DNA from: Symbiodinium natans
Taxonomy: Eukaryota > Sar > Dinophyceae > Suessiales > Symbiodiniaceae
Assembly: GCA_905221605.1 (NCBI GenBank)
Contig: CAJNDS010002270.1
Coordinates: 186,001-250,000 of the forward strand
Length of the DNA stretch: 64,000 nucleotides
Direction of reading: 5' to 3'
The notes under the pieces: model-generated
Told to the model about the DNA's origin: nothing
Databases searched by the model: none
Seen by the model: the letters and a program-made list of their open reading frames with translations, nothing else
Shown here: in pieces, positions 30,576 through 40,305 of the stretch
How positions within the stretch are numbered: position 1 is the stretch's first letter
How the letters are laid out: every line of letters begins with the position of its first letter
Translations under genes and position numbers: made by a program

Positions 30576-31431
30576 AAGGGTTTGGTGGTTTTTCGCGCTT
30601 TAGGGCTTGAGGGTCTTACGGTATGGCTGAGGTTTGTGGTGTACTAGGGAGCCCTGTATAGTCTCCAGGCTTAAACCCTAAACCCTAAACCCTAAACCCT
30701 AAACCCTAAACCCTAAACCATGCATCCCAGCGGGAAACCTACGGCCGACAAGGCTCTGCCCTACTTTGCACCTTCGCACCTTACGGGGTATGTACGTGCT
30801 CAGTTTCGGAGTTTGGTCAGTGGACTTCTGGTTCGGGAGAGCCCCCTCGGCCCTAACCCTAAACCCCTAGCCCTAAACTCCACGCACACGCTGCGCGGCA
30901 CACTTCGAAAAAACAAGGACCACAGCAAGCACAAACCACGCACGCGTTTAGGTTTAGGGTTTAGGGTTTAGGGTTTAGGGTTTAGGGTTTAGGGTTTAGG
31001 GTTTAGGGTTTAGGGTTTAGGGTTTAGGGTTTAGGGTCACGAACTACATCCTACACCCCTCCTTATTCTGCAACAGCCTGAACAGCTAGACCGTCATCCC
31101 CTACAAACCCTGGGCTCCTGAAGCCTGAGCCCCCAAGTAGTCAAGGCACGAAGCCCCCAAACCCTGGGCCTAGACCGTAAACCCGAAACCCGAAACCCGA
31201 AACCCGAAACCCTAAACCCTAAACCCTAAACCCTAAACCCTAAACCCTAAACCCTAAACCCTAAACCCTAAACCCTAAACCCTTAACCCTAAACCCTCCA
31301 CCCTAAACCCTAAACCCTAAACCCTAAACCCTAAACCCTAAACCCTAAACCCTAAACCCTAAACCCTAAACCCTAAACCCTAAACCCTAACCTAAACCCG
31401 AAACCCGAAACCCCAAAACCCTAAACCCGAG

Positions 31432-31517
31432 CAAGCACTTGGCACCTACAAGGTCGTCCACCGGTGTGGTGAACGACGACACAGGCTGCATCACGTGACC
31501 AGACTTGACATTTATGG
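31432..31517 (+). CDS. Exon, unknown protein
   Basis: The acceptor is CCCGAG, a variant unit at the end of a 190-bp CCCTAAA array. The frame reads QALGTYKVVHRCGERRHRLH then HVTRLDIYG and reaches GGG|TGTTCGGGTTTAGG. It is bracketed left CCCTAAA, right TTTAGGG. Confidence 0.45.
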
Positions 31518-32280
31518 GTGTTCGGGTTTAGGGTTTAGGGTTTCAGGTTTTAAGGTTTGAGGGTTTAGGGTTTAGGGTTTAACCCAAATTGCCCAGCTGT
31601 ACTCTAAGTTTGTTGGAGATAAGAATAGGGGGATCGAAGAAAATTCTCTTTGGGGTTCAACCCTAAACCCTAAACCCTAACCCTAGACCCTAGACCCTAG
31701 ACCCTAGACCCTAAACCCTAAACCCTAAACCCTAAACCCTACACTGAAACCCTGAAGCAGTACCTAAGGGTTTCGGGTTTAGGTCAGGCTTGGGGACCCT
31801 TATGTCTTAGGGTTCAGGGGGTCTAGGGTTCTTGGGGTTGTTGGGGTTCTTGGGGCGCTAGGGTTTTAAACTCTAAAGCCTAAGCCCCCAGACACATGGC
31901 CCCACCTCACAGCCCCCAACACCCTAAACTTTTTAAACCCCAAACCCTAAACCAGGGCCCTCTAGACCCTAGCCCCCCCCTTCCCCCACACCGCCAAAAC
32001 AGCCAAGCCCCCAAGCCCCCCCAAGCCCCCAAGCCCCCAAGCCCCCAACCCCCAAGCCCCAAGCCCCCCAACCAAACCCCGCAAACCCCCAAACGCCGCA
32101 AACCCCCCAAACCCCGCAAACCCCAAACCCTCCAACTCCCAAACCACACCCCCCCCCCCCCCCCCCCTCGCCCCTCCCAAACCCCCCCAATCCCTTTAGG
32201 TCCCACCTCACAGACTTTGGGATCTAAACCCTAAACCCTAAACCCGAAACCCTAAACCCTAAACCCCTCCATCCCTTTAG
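31518..32280. repeat. Arrays, C-rich tract and 36-bp duplication
   Basis: TTTAGGG lies at 31525-31580. CCCTAGA/CCCTAAA lies at 31658-31740. A C-rich stretch with CCCCCAAG units fills 31970-32180, and proline or glycine ORFs there are artefacts. A 36-bp sequence at 32190-32225 is repeated at 32271-32306 with 45 bp of CCCTAAA-type repeat between. Confidence 0.8.
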
Positions 32281-32378
32281 GTCCCACCTCACAGACTTTG
32301 GGATCTTCATGGACGGGCGAGTCTACAGCGGCCACGGGCTGGTGGAAGCGGCTCAGGAGTGGGAACGGGAGGCGCAGG
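32281..32378 (+). CDS. Exon, unknown protein, 98 nt
   Basis: The acceptor is CCCTTTAG at 32280. The frame reads SHLTDFGIFMDGRVYSGHGL then VEAAQEWEREAQ. The donor is CAGG|GTTTAGGG. Its first 26 nt are also present at 32200-32225, where they run straight into CCCTAAA repeats. The family is not recognised, but the composition looks strongly coding. Confidence 0.6.
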
Positions 32379-33335
32379 GTTTAGGGTTTAGGGTTTAGGG
32401 TTTGGGGTTTAGGGTTTAGGGTTCAGGGTTTAGGGTTTAGGGTTTAGGGTGTGGGGTTTAGGGTTTAGGGTTTAGGGTTTAGAGTTTAGGGTTTAGGGTT
32501 TAGGGTTAGGGTTTAGGGTCTGGAGGATTTTTTTGGGAGGGATGTTCTTTTTGGGGAGCGCTTCGGGCTTTTAGGGGTTTTTGGGATGCGAGTTTTTGGG
32601 CTTCAGAGGTTGAGGGTGAGGGCTCTGCTGCCGGGCCTGGGGAGTGGTGTCCTTCTTGGAGGGGGTGGAGCTTAACTTGATGTCTTGTGGGTAGTTGAAC
32701 AAGGAGAAAGGGTTCAACTTCTGAGTTTTGGAGTACTATACTTCAATACTTATTCTTGGTTCTCGGTCCGCATTTCAGCGGGTTTAGGGTTTAGGGTTTA
32801 GGGTTTAGGGTTTAGGCTTTAGGGTTTAGGGTTTAGGGTTTAGGGTTTAGGGTTTAGGGTTTAGGGTTTAGGGTTTTAGCTACATATACTATATAGTTTC
32901 CAGGGTCCTCTCCAAAGTAGGGAACTACTTGTCGGTTGAGCACCCCAACCCCTAGACCCGAAACCCGACAAGTCGCACTGGCAAAGTCGTATGCCCTGTT
33001 TAGGTTTTAGGGTTTAGGGTTTAGGGTTTAGGGTTTAGGTTTTAGGCAAATTTTAGGGTTTAGGGTTTAGGTCTTAGGGAAATTTTAGGGAAATTTTAGG
33101 GTTTAGGGTTTAGGTTTTAGAGCAGTTTTAGGGTTAGGGTTGAAAGAGGCCTGTTGGGCTGATTGGGTCTATTGAGGGTCTCGGGGATTTGCGGCTAACC
33201 CCGAACCCTGAACCGCGCATCCCTGCAGTAGGGCTGAAAAAGCCCTACACACCCTAAACCCTAAACCCTAAACCCTAAACCCTAAACCCTAAACCCTAAA
33301 CCCTAAACCCTAAACCCTAAACCCTAAACCGACAG
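32379..33335. repeat. TTTAGGG arrays, unique DNA, CCCTAAA array
   Basis: TTTAGGG with single TTTGGGG and TTAGGG units fills 32379-32518. TTTAGGG fills 32780-32875 and 33005-33130 (some with GGTTTTAGG). CCCTAAA fills 33254-33328. The stretch 32525-32780 is unique with no ORF of note. Confidence 0.8.
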
Positions 33336-33424
33336 GTCTGGGTTTCGAACTGCATCGGCTGTGCCGGCGAGAGCAACCTCACAGTTGTGGCTGCCGGGGA
33401 ACCTAGGCTCCTCCCCTCCCCGGG
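33336..33424 (+). CDS. Exon, unknown protein, 89 nt
   Basis: The acceptor is CCGACAG just after a CCCTAAA array. The frame reads VWVSNCIGCAGESNLTVVAA then GEPRLLPSP. The donor is CGGG|GTTTAGGG. It is well bracketed. Cys-rich and strand-like, family unknown. Confidence 0.55.
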
Positions 33425-34571
33425 GTTTAGGGTTTCGGGTTTAGGGTTTAGGGTTTGGGGTTTAGGGTTTGGGGTTTAGGGTTTAGGGCTTAGAACCGAG
33501 GCTCCCCCCCACCCCCGTCCGGGGGTTCAAAGGAGTTTTCGGGGTTTAGTTTAGGGATTTAGGGTTTAGGGCTTAGGATTTAGAGTTTAGGGTCTCAGGG
33601 GTTTAGGTTTTTAGTGGTTTTGGGATTTAGGGGTGAAGGGGATGTCGGGATTTAGGGTTTATGTTTTCGGGTTTTGGGATTTGGGGGTTGAGGGAGTTTA
33701 GGGTTTTAGATTTTATGGTGTAAGGGTTCAGGGATTCAGTAGCTCAGGGTTTTTGGGCTTAGGTGTTTTAGGCTCAGGGTTTAGGGAACTGAGCTGTTGT
33801 TGCAGTCGAGGGTCAGAAATCTACCGCACAACTCGTGCGACCCGGAGCCCCGCAACCCAAGGCCGCCCTCCATTAACAGCGACCGAGATGAACACCCTTA
33901 AACCCTTAAACCCTTGAACCCTTAAACCCTTAAACCTTGACCCTTAAACCCTTAAACCCGTAAACCCTTAAACCCTTAAACCCTTAAACCCTTAAACCCT
34001 TAAACCCTTAAACCCTTAAACCCTTACACCCTTAAGCCCTTAAGCCCTTAAGCCCTTGAACCCTTGAACCCTTGAACCCTTGAACCCTTAAACCCTGAAC
34101 CCAAACCCCCAACCCTAAAACTTTGAACCCGAAGCCCTACAACCCTAAGCCCTAAATCGTATACACCCGAAAACCGCAATTCTCAAAACCCTAAACCCTA
34201 AATATCGTATGCACCCTAAAACCTTAGAACCTCAATCCCTAAACCCCTAAATCGTTTGCACCCCAAAACCTTAAGACCCTAAAAAGCTAAACCCTAAATC
34301 GTATGCACCCAAAAACCCTAAAACCCTAAAGCCCGAAACCCTGAATCCTATGGACCTTAGGAGCCTTACCTTCGTGGCTGAGTATGTAATCTTTAACTTT
34401 TTTGGGCATATACATATATATATACACACATGGAATCCTACCATAATTGAAAGGTTAACCTTTTTTGACCCAGGGTACTCGGGCTTAGGGTATAGGGTTT
34501 AGGGTCTAGGGTCTAGGGTTTAGGGTTTAATTCGGGTTTAGGGGTTTAGGGTTATGAAAACCCGAGCCCAG
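33425..34571. repeat. TTTAGGG, degenerate GGGTTT, and homogeneous CCCTTAAA tract
   Basis: TTTAGGG/TTTGGGG fills 33425-33490, then degenerate GGTTTAGG units to 33785. An 8-bp CCCTTAAA tract with CCCTTGAA and CCCTTAAG variants fills 33895-34100 (about 24 units). Degenerate CCCTAAA lies at 34105-34345. No gene is seen. Confidence 0.8.
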
Positions 34572-34678
34572 GTCCTTGGCATGTTGCTCTTCGCATTGAT
34601 CTTGCTGATCCTGCTCACGTACACGCTGGACGAGCATGGGACCTGGGGGGCGGGGGAGGAGAAGGGGGAAGGGCGGAG
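34572..34678 (+). CDS. Exon with membrane segment, 107 nt
   Basis: The acceptor is GAGCCCAG and the donor is CGGAG|GTGAGG, both canonical. The frame reads VLGMLLFALILLILLTYTLD then EHGTWGAGEEKGEGR. The first 17 residues form a clear hydrophobic transmembrane helix followed by a charged tail. TTTAGGG flanks both sides. Confidence 0.55.
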
Positions 34679-34949
34679 GTGAGGTTTGGGGTTTAGGGTT
34701 TAGGGTTTAGGGTTTAGGGTTTAGGGTTTAGGGTTTAGGGTTTAGGGTTTAGGGTTTAGGGTTTAGGGTTTGTTTCGGGTTGATTTTTTTTTCCGGAAAG
34801 GGTGTCAGAGTGGGGAAGGCTCAGGGTGATTCAGCCCCATCCCCCCCCCCCCCTCCCAAAGTCTCAAGACATACCCAGGGCCCACAATCCAAAACTCAAG
34901 AGCACGATTTCCGAGGGCGCCCAAGTTTGCCCTTATTCCACTGTTCGAG
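34679..34949. repeat. TTTAGGG array and C run
   Basis: TTTAGGG fills 34684-34770. A run of about 14 C lies at 34842-34855. The rest is unique. No gene is called here. Confidence 0.75.
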
Positions 34950-35024
34950 CGCTTGGATCCTTGATAAACTGAAGCAAGACGAATCCGCAGCAGATGCCCT
35001 CTCTGTTTTCTTCTTCGAGGCCAA
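34950..35024 (+). CDS. Exon-like island, unknown protein
   Basis: After TTCGAG the frame reads AWILDKLKQDESAADALSVF then FFEAN and runs into CCCTAAA. The helical charge pattern looks coding. Flanks are reversed (TTTAGGG left, CCCTAAA right). Confidence 0.4.
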
Positions 35025-36998
35025 CCCTAAACCCTAAACCCTAAACCCTAAACCCTAAACCCTAAACCCTAAACCCTATACCTAATTAAACCCTAAACCC
35101 TAAACCCTAAACCCTAAACCCTAAACCCTAAACCCTAAACCCTAAACCATTATTTGGGGGGTACTTTGTGTGTTTGGGTTCAGCTCGAGGGGCTCTAAGA
35201 CCTCAGCCCTTCAGCGTTTCGTGTGACCCTAAACTCCAGACCCTATATAGGGTTTAGGTTCTAGGGTTTAGGGTGTAGGGTTTAGGGTTTAGGGTTTAGG
35301 GTTTAGGGTTTTAGACCCTAGGCTCCCCAGACCCTAGACCTCTTAGCGTGCAGCAATCACCTGCACCTCGAAGCCTTGGACAGTTCCGCCTTCTGGAAGA
35401 TGAGAGGGCTGTCATGCTACTGCTAATTGCTTAAGGAACCAAAGCCCCTAAACCCTAAACCCTAATTAAACCCTAAACCCTAAGCCCTAAGCCCTAAGCC
35501 CTCAGCCCTAACTGATTGTCCCGAAGCCCTGAACCCAACAGAGCGGCCAACCAGGTCAATGCGCACGCAGCTCTCTCAAAACAAGGCTGCCGGCGTTTGA
35601 AGGGTTTAGGGCTTTGGGTCTAGGGTTTAGGGTTGGGTCTTCTTCGTTAATGTCTGAGTCACGACAGATCAGTTGACTTAATAATATGCTTAGGCTAGGG
35701 CTTGGGTCTTTCATCCAAGTCCCTAAAGTTAGGGTTTAGGTTTAGGGTTTAGGGTTTAGGGTTTAGGGTTAAAAACAAGGCTCCAGGCCCTTGGATCCCC
35801 AGGTGCATGAGGTGCGAAGTAATCCGAGCTTCTGTTTAATTGGTGGGGGGGCCCCCCCCCCCCCCCCCCCTCCACAATAAGGAATGCAGGGTTCCGCAAT
35901 AGTTGGACCGCGGCCCTGTATTGATTCTCTATTAAAGACAATAGGCTGCAGATCCCTGAGGTGCTGTAGCTTTGCGTCTCCGCAAGCAAAACAAGAAGCC
36001 CGCCGACAGATTTTGGAACCCCCCAAAAAAAATATTCCTTTAAATGTGGGGGGTTTGTCCCATACGAAATCCACCCTAATGGAAAGTAGTCTTCCGGCGG
36101 GCTTCCGGCCAAAAAAAAATTCTTTAAATATGGGGGTATAAATTAAACTGATGCTCGGTAGGGTTTAGGGGTGAGGGTTTAGGGTTTAGGGTTTAGGGTT
36201 TAGGGTTTAGGGTTTAGGGTTTAGGGTTTAGGGTTTAGGGTTGAGGTTGCGCAGTGTATGATTTTATGTTCGTTGTTGCCATTTTGGTCTAGGGGAAGGC
36301 TATGGAGTAAACCCCTGGGGCCAGGTTCTGTTAGTTAGGTGTATCAAGCATCTCTAGATGGTGTGCAGAATAGCTAGTTGCTCTGTTGCTTTGTTGTACT
36401 TTGAAGTGTGCAGACCAAGGGTTTAGGGTTTAGGGTTTAGGGTTTAGGGTTTAGGTTGAGGGTTGAGTGTTTAGGGTTACTGTCCCTGCGCCTGGAAAAC
36501 AAACCACGTGCGTTCACTTCGCGGGACCAGCGTGGCTACTTAGGGCCAGCCTGTTCGGTTTACGGTTTAGGGTTTGGTTTAGGCTTCAGGGTTCAGGGTT
36601 CAGGGTTCAGGGTTCAGGGTTCAGGGTTCAGGGTTCAGGGTTTAGGGTTTAGGGTTTAGGGTTTAGAGTTTAGGGTTTAGGGTTTAGGGTTTTAGGGTTT
36701 AGGGTTTAGGGTTTAGGGTTTAGGGTTTAGGGTTTAGGGTTAGGGTTTAGGGTTTAGGGTTTAGGGTTTAGGGTGTTCAACAGTTTCAGTGCTCAGGGCC
36801 TTACGTAGGTTTCTCAGCCAGCGCGCTTTCCCCCTAGACCCTGAATCCCATCCTTAAATGGGGGTTCCGAAATTAGGGGTACCCTTATTGGAGTCCTTAT
36901 TATAAATCCTACTAATTGGCGTCTAACATGGTCCCGTATTTTCGTAAACCCCTAAATAGGGTACGTGGGTTTTGGGGGGCGCAAGGGCTACCTCGTAG
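35025..36998. repeat. Arrays and unique DNA, one possible exon
   Basis: CCCTAAA fills 35026-35150 with one ATTAAACCC interruption. TTTAGGG fills 35270-35312, 35735-35770, 36170-36240, 36420-36452 and 36640-36775. A GGGTTCA tract of about seven units lies at 36588-36640. Island 35347-35426 reads CSNHLHLEALDSSAFWKMRG and may be an exon. ORFs at 35756-36141 overlap on both strands and are not supported. Confidence 0.7.
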
Positions 36999-37073
36999 GT
37001 GAAGTCCCGCTACTACTTCGACGGCAATGGCATCACGACGCTCTGGGCCCCAGTTTTGTCAGGCCTTCGAAAG
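36999..37073 (+). CDS. Exon, possible WW-domain half
   Basis: The acceptor is CTCGTAG and the donor is AAG|GTTTCGG. The frame reads VKSRYYFDGNGITTLWAPVL then SGLRK. RYYFDxxGxTTLWAPV resembles the C-terminal two strands of a WW domain (xYYxNxxTxxTxWxxP). The first Trp would lie on an exon not seen. Confidence 0.45.
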
Positions 37074-37458
37074 GTTTCGGGTTCAGGGTTTACGGTTTAG
37101 GGTTTACTTGAAGGTTCATGGTACTTACTAACCAATTATAACTGGATTGATAACCCTACTTATAATTGGGAGAACCCCTATAAGGCCCTTTAGGGGTATT
37201 GCAAGTAGGGTTATAAGTACAGTTATAATTGGTTAGCAAGTACCATGAACCTTCAAGTAGGATTTAGGGTTTACGTACGGTTTACGCATTGCCACCAGTT
37301 CCGGCCTGCGATGCTGCTCCTCTTTCTTAGGGTCTGGATCTCAAATAGACCGAAGTAGCCAAGAAACAAGCATATTTCCCTCCAAGGATATTTCTAAGGA
37401 ACACGACATTTTTACACCCTGAGCCCAGCACCCACCCTTTGGAGCTTGAAGCCCTTGA
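37074..37458. other. Inverted-repeat element and unique DNA
   Basis: This interval holds the 155-bp inverted-repeat element at 37105 and about 200 bp of unique sequence. Only single telomere-like units occur. No gene is called. Confidence 0.7.
37105..37259. mobile_element. 155-bp element with 40-bp terminal inverted repeats
   Basis: The left arm starts TACTTGAAGGTTCATGGTAC (37105-37144) and pairs with the right arm 37220-37259 at 39 of 40 positions. It has no ORF. It is the intact reference for the related copies at 14553 and 29928. Confidence 0.85.
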
Positions 37459-37605
37459 TCCCTAAGATAGATAGAGTTAACTTAGAATCTGAATCCAGGC
37501 ATGCCTAGCCGGCCATCGCCGGTCATATGCGGATGCTTCATTCTCGAAAGAGCACACATTCGTGAAGCATGCGTACAACTACAACCAGGGGATGATGCAA
37601 CCAAC
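37459..37605 (+). CDS. Exon of unknown gene
   Basis: After TCCAG the frame reads SYADASFSKEHTFVKHAYNY then NQGMMQPT and ends at an in-frame TGA (37606-37611 region). A 20-nt GT...AG interval (37606-37625) would join it in frame to TWAFHSSDRQSELT. An interval that short may be a small insertion rather than an intron. Confidence 0.4.
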
Positions 37606-37625
37606 GTGATGATGCTTTGATCCAG

Positions 37626-37664
37626 CTGGGCTTTCCACTCCTCAGACAGGCAATCAGAACTTAC
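37626..37664 (+). CDS. Exon part before the element
   Basis: It reads WAFHSSDRQSELT. It is followed immediately by the 112-bp element. Removing the element and one TTAC copy continues the frame as [20 protein letters not shown]. Confidence 0.45.
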
Positions 37665-37776
37665 CTTTGTGGTACTTTACCGTAACTTTAGATCCTTACC
37701 TTTTTTGGGTTTATTGGGTTTCTTAGTGAGGCAGCTAAAGGTTTCATTCATAGCTACCCTCCTGAGTGCAGCCAAG
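37665..37776 (+). mobile_element. 112-bp CTTTG...CCAAG element, copy 4
   Basis: It is flanked by TTAC on both sides (37661-37664 and 37777-37780). The core stem is CTTTAG (37686-37691) and CCTTAC (37694-37699) against GTGAGG (37726-37731) and CTAAAG (37735-37740). The T to G:T change keeps pairing. It lies inside a coding-like frame, like copy 2. Confidence 0.85.
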
Positions 37777-37915
37777 TTACAGACGATGCTCTCCGGCAAG
37801 GAATTTCCGAATTTTCATCCGACCCAGGCTTGGATTGGGACCAACCGTTTTTTCCCGAAGCACGGCTACGCATTCCCTGCGCTCTTGAGAACCAGGTTGG
37901 AGTGAGCATGGCTGT
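37777..37915 (+). CDS. Exon part after the element
   Basis: In the excised frame it reads [40 protein letters not shown] and VSM before running into the TATATG microsatellite. A second frame is also open ([20 protein letters not shown]), so the frame rests on continuity with the upstream part. Family unknown. Confidence 0.4.
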
Positions 37916-37945
37916 ATATGTATATATGTATATATGTATATATGT

Positions 37946-38022
<77 letters not shown>

Positions 38023-38033
38023 CGTATGTATAT

Positions 38034-38067
<34 letters not shown>

Positions 38068-38085
38068 ATATATATATATATTACT
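37916..38085. repeat. TATATG/TATGTA microsatellite
   Basis: A (TATATG)n tract passes into pure TA repeats. Overlapping Tyr/Val/Ile/Met ORFs on both strands are artefacts of the repeat. Confidence 0.95.
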
Positions 38086-40060
38086 TACAACGCCTGCGTC
38101 TCACAGAAGACTTGAAGACTGCATCGTACATGAGTCCGATGGGAGGCGATTCGAAAGGTCACCGAGACAAACAGTGAACACAGCTCAGCGCCAGCGCTAG
38201 TCACCGAAGCACCCGCCGTTGCAAAGGCACTTTCAGCCCTAAGCCCAGCAGTTGTGTTCGGTGCATTGCCGAACATTAGCATTGGCCACTTTGGTGGGCT
38301 TATAGAGAGCTAATTTCTTCCCGGGTTTAGGGTTCAAGGTTTACGCTTGACGCTTGGCAACCTAGTACGCTTGGCCGCGTTCCCGAGCATTCTCCACGTG
38401 CACGTGAGCTGGTTTAGGCTCTAGCGCTTTAGGGAGATGAGTGACTAGGACATCAGAAGACCCTTTTGACCCCAATCGCCTACAACCCCTTACCCTAAGG
38501 GTCCTTGACCCCTGCAATGCACGTGCCGCCCCCTGCAATGCACATGTCGGGCCCCCGGGGTGCATGGGTGACGTGGCGTGGCCCCTGGACCCAAGAGCCC
38601 CAGGGGCCATGAGGGGTTGGGGGGGGGGGGGGGGGGGGGTGGGGGGTAAGGAGATGGCGTGAGGGGGTGAGTGGGGGGGGGGGGGGGGGGGGGGGCGGGG
38701 CGGACCTGTAATTGGTGATGTTGACAATGACAATGCATGATTATGAGTTGTAAGGGGTTTGTTTAAGAGGACAATTGCTGGGGTTTTAGCTATGTGCATG
38801 TACATATGTGAATGTGTGCTCGAGCTTCTTTTGCCATGGGGTTCGTTGCCTAGATTGCATGAAGTTATTTGCTCTTAAGATTTTATCCGAGCTGCTTCTG
38901 AGCGCTTTAAACGCTGCAACATATATATATATACATATTATATAATAGTAGCGCTTTAACGCGCTGTTGAGGTCTATACATGAGCGCTTGCAGCCCTGCG
39001 TGATGTACATATATCGACTGCAGATCGGTATACGGTAATTACATGTAAAGTGAATGTCATGCTGAGTGACTGCCATGGCTTCCTTGGAGTGCTGCCATGC
39101 CCCGGGCACGGGTATCCAGAGGTGCTCCCCCCGAGCTCTGCGTGCATCGTTGGCATGGCTGTCTTGTGTGCATGGCTGTGTCATTAGAATGCATGCTGCG
39201 TTTGTGCATTTGCCCCGTGCCATGAACCTGCGTTTTGCAGCAAACATTTTCAGCGTGGGTGTTGGTGTAGCGAAGCCTGAGGGCATTAGGCCATGACTTC
39301 GCTGGAGGCGATGGACGAAGATGCTCTGAGTAACTTTGCTGCATATTGACCGGTTATCATTTGTATTGTGCATGTTTGTGGCCATGAGGTTGTCTGAAGC
39401 TTCACATCTCTGCAGACACGATATTGCGTTGCTCACAGAAAAAGCCTCCGGGCAACACGCTGTTCCCCAAGGTTGCGAAGCTTAGCTGAATTCTTTTACT
39501 GGGTTCGTGCGCATGTTGCGCATATCATGTGCATGATTCGCTGGGTACCAGGAATCCCAGCAACATCTGCTATCTTGATATGATGAACCACCTGGATCTC
39601 ATTATCAGCCTGTTCGAAATTTCGCCAGAGGGCGTCTTTGCAACTATGGCTGCTGTGTCATCTACCAAGCTAGCTATGCTAGCTAGCACGAGCGCATTCC
39701 ATGTCATATGCAAATAAGGAGATATCAACATCACTTTCTTGGCTTTGCTCTTTGCCAAATGGGACCATTCAGCCAAACACCAGCTTTCACAGGGAAAGAA
39801 CATCCGAACCAAGAAGAAGTGGGCGCTAGACGATTCTTGGCAATCTTGCACAATATTTATCATGATATCTACATGCATTCTGCATGCTTGTGAGCGTTGT
39901 TTCTCGTACTGAGGAATCGTATACACTATTTGCTTTGCTCAGCTATGCCCGAGCGTATTGGAGACGTGCTGTGAAGCGACATACGGTTGGGGAGGTAGGA
40001 TCGCAGGGCCCTGCATTAATTGCATGTGGAAGAATGTAAAATGTATAGAGCCGGTTGCAG
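38086..40060. other. Left edge of the gene island; homopolymers and possible first exons
   Basis: The last telomere-like unit is near 38323. G runs of about 20 lie at 38619-38638 and 38678-38694. AGCGCT palindromes start at 38895. Two exon-like stretches are weak: 39600-39665 (LIISLFEISPEGVFATMAAV) and 39792-39850 (GKNIRTKKKWALDDSW after CACAG). The - strand ORFs of 147 and 216 codons (38362-38805 and 38786-39436) have no recognised domain and cross homopolymer or palindrome sequence. Confidence 0.6.
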
Positions 40061-40222
40061 GCTGCTGACAGACTACGAGCGGTCATGAAGGAGAACCCGC
40101 GCAAAAGCAGGGCCCACCTGAAGAAGAAAAACAAGAACGATGCGAATGTTTCCCTCGACCCCAAGAAAGAAGATGATCGTGATTCCGACGTCGAAATTGT
40201 TTTCTGGACTCGAGCAACGCCT
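40061..40222 (+). CDS. Basic exon upstream of gene A
   Basis: The acceptor is GGTTGCAG and the donor is ACGCCT|GTTTGC. The 54-codon exon reads AADRLRAVMKENPRKSRAHL, KKKNKNDANVSLDPKKEDDR and DSDVEIVFWTRATP. It is Lys-rich then acidic and may belong to gene A or to an earlier gene. No homology is recognised. Confidence 0.5.
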
Positions 40223-40305
40223 GTTTGCAATTTGACTGCATGTGCACATGTACGGAATAACTCATCCATATAGGCATACATGTTGTCGATTGCGTAACCT
40301 AAGGC

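Larger units (their letters stand above)
30232..31431. repeat. TTTAGGG and CCCTAAA arrays around nested elements
   Basis: TTTAGGG fills 30232-30282 and 30949-31035. CCCTAAA fills 30672-30718 and 31203-31388 with CCCGAAA units at 31180-31205. The open stretch 30720-30900 (HPSGKPTADKALPYFAPSHL) follows a CCCTAAA array and could be an exon, but it has no clear motif. Confidence 0.7.

Noticed and set aside
31896-32234. Pro-rich (+) and Gly/Leu/Trp-rich (-) ORFs of up to 112 codons
   Set aside because: They come from a C-rich CCCCCAAG-type low-complexity tract. All frames on both strands are open and no domain is seen.
16323-37776. The 112-bp element as a dinoflagellate spliced-leader or snRNA gene
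   Set aside because: The spliced-leader signature ending in TTTTGGCTCAAG is absent, and the flanking target duplications point to insertion.
37777-38200. Tyr/Ile/Met/Val-rich ORFs on both strands
   Set aside because: They are products of the TATATG microsatellite.
38786-39436. 216-codon ORF on the - strand
   Set aside because: Long but with no recognised domain. It crosses AGCGCT palindromes and lies against the uniform + direction of every convincing gene.
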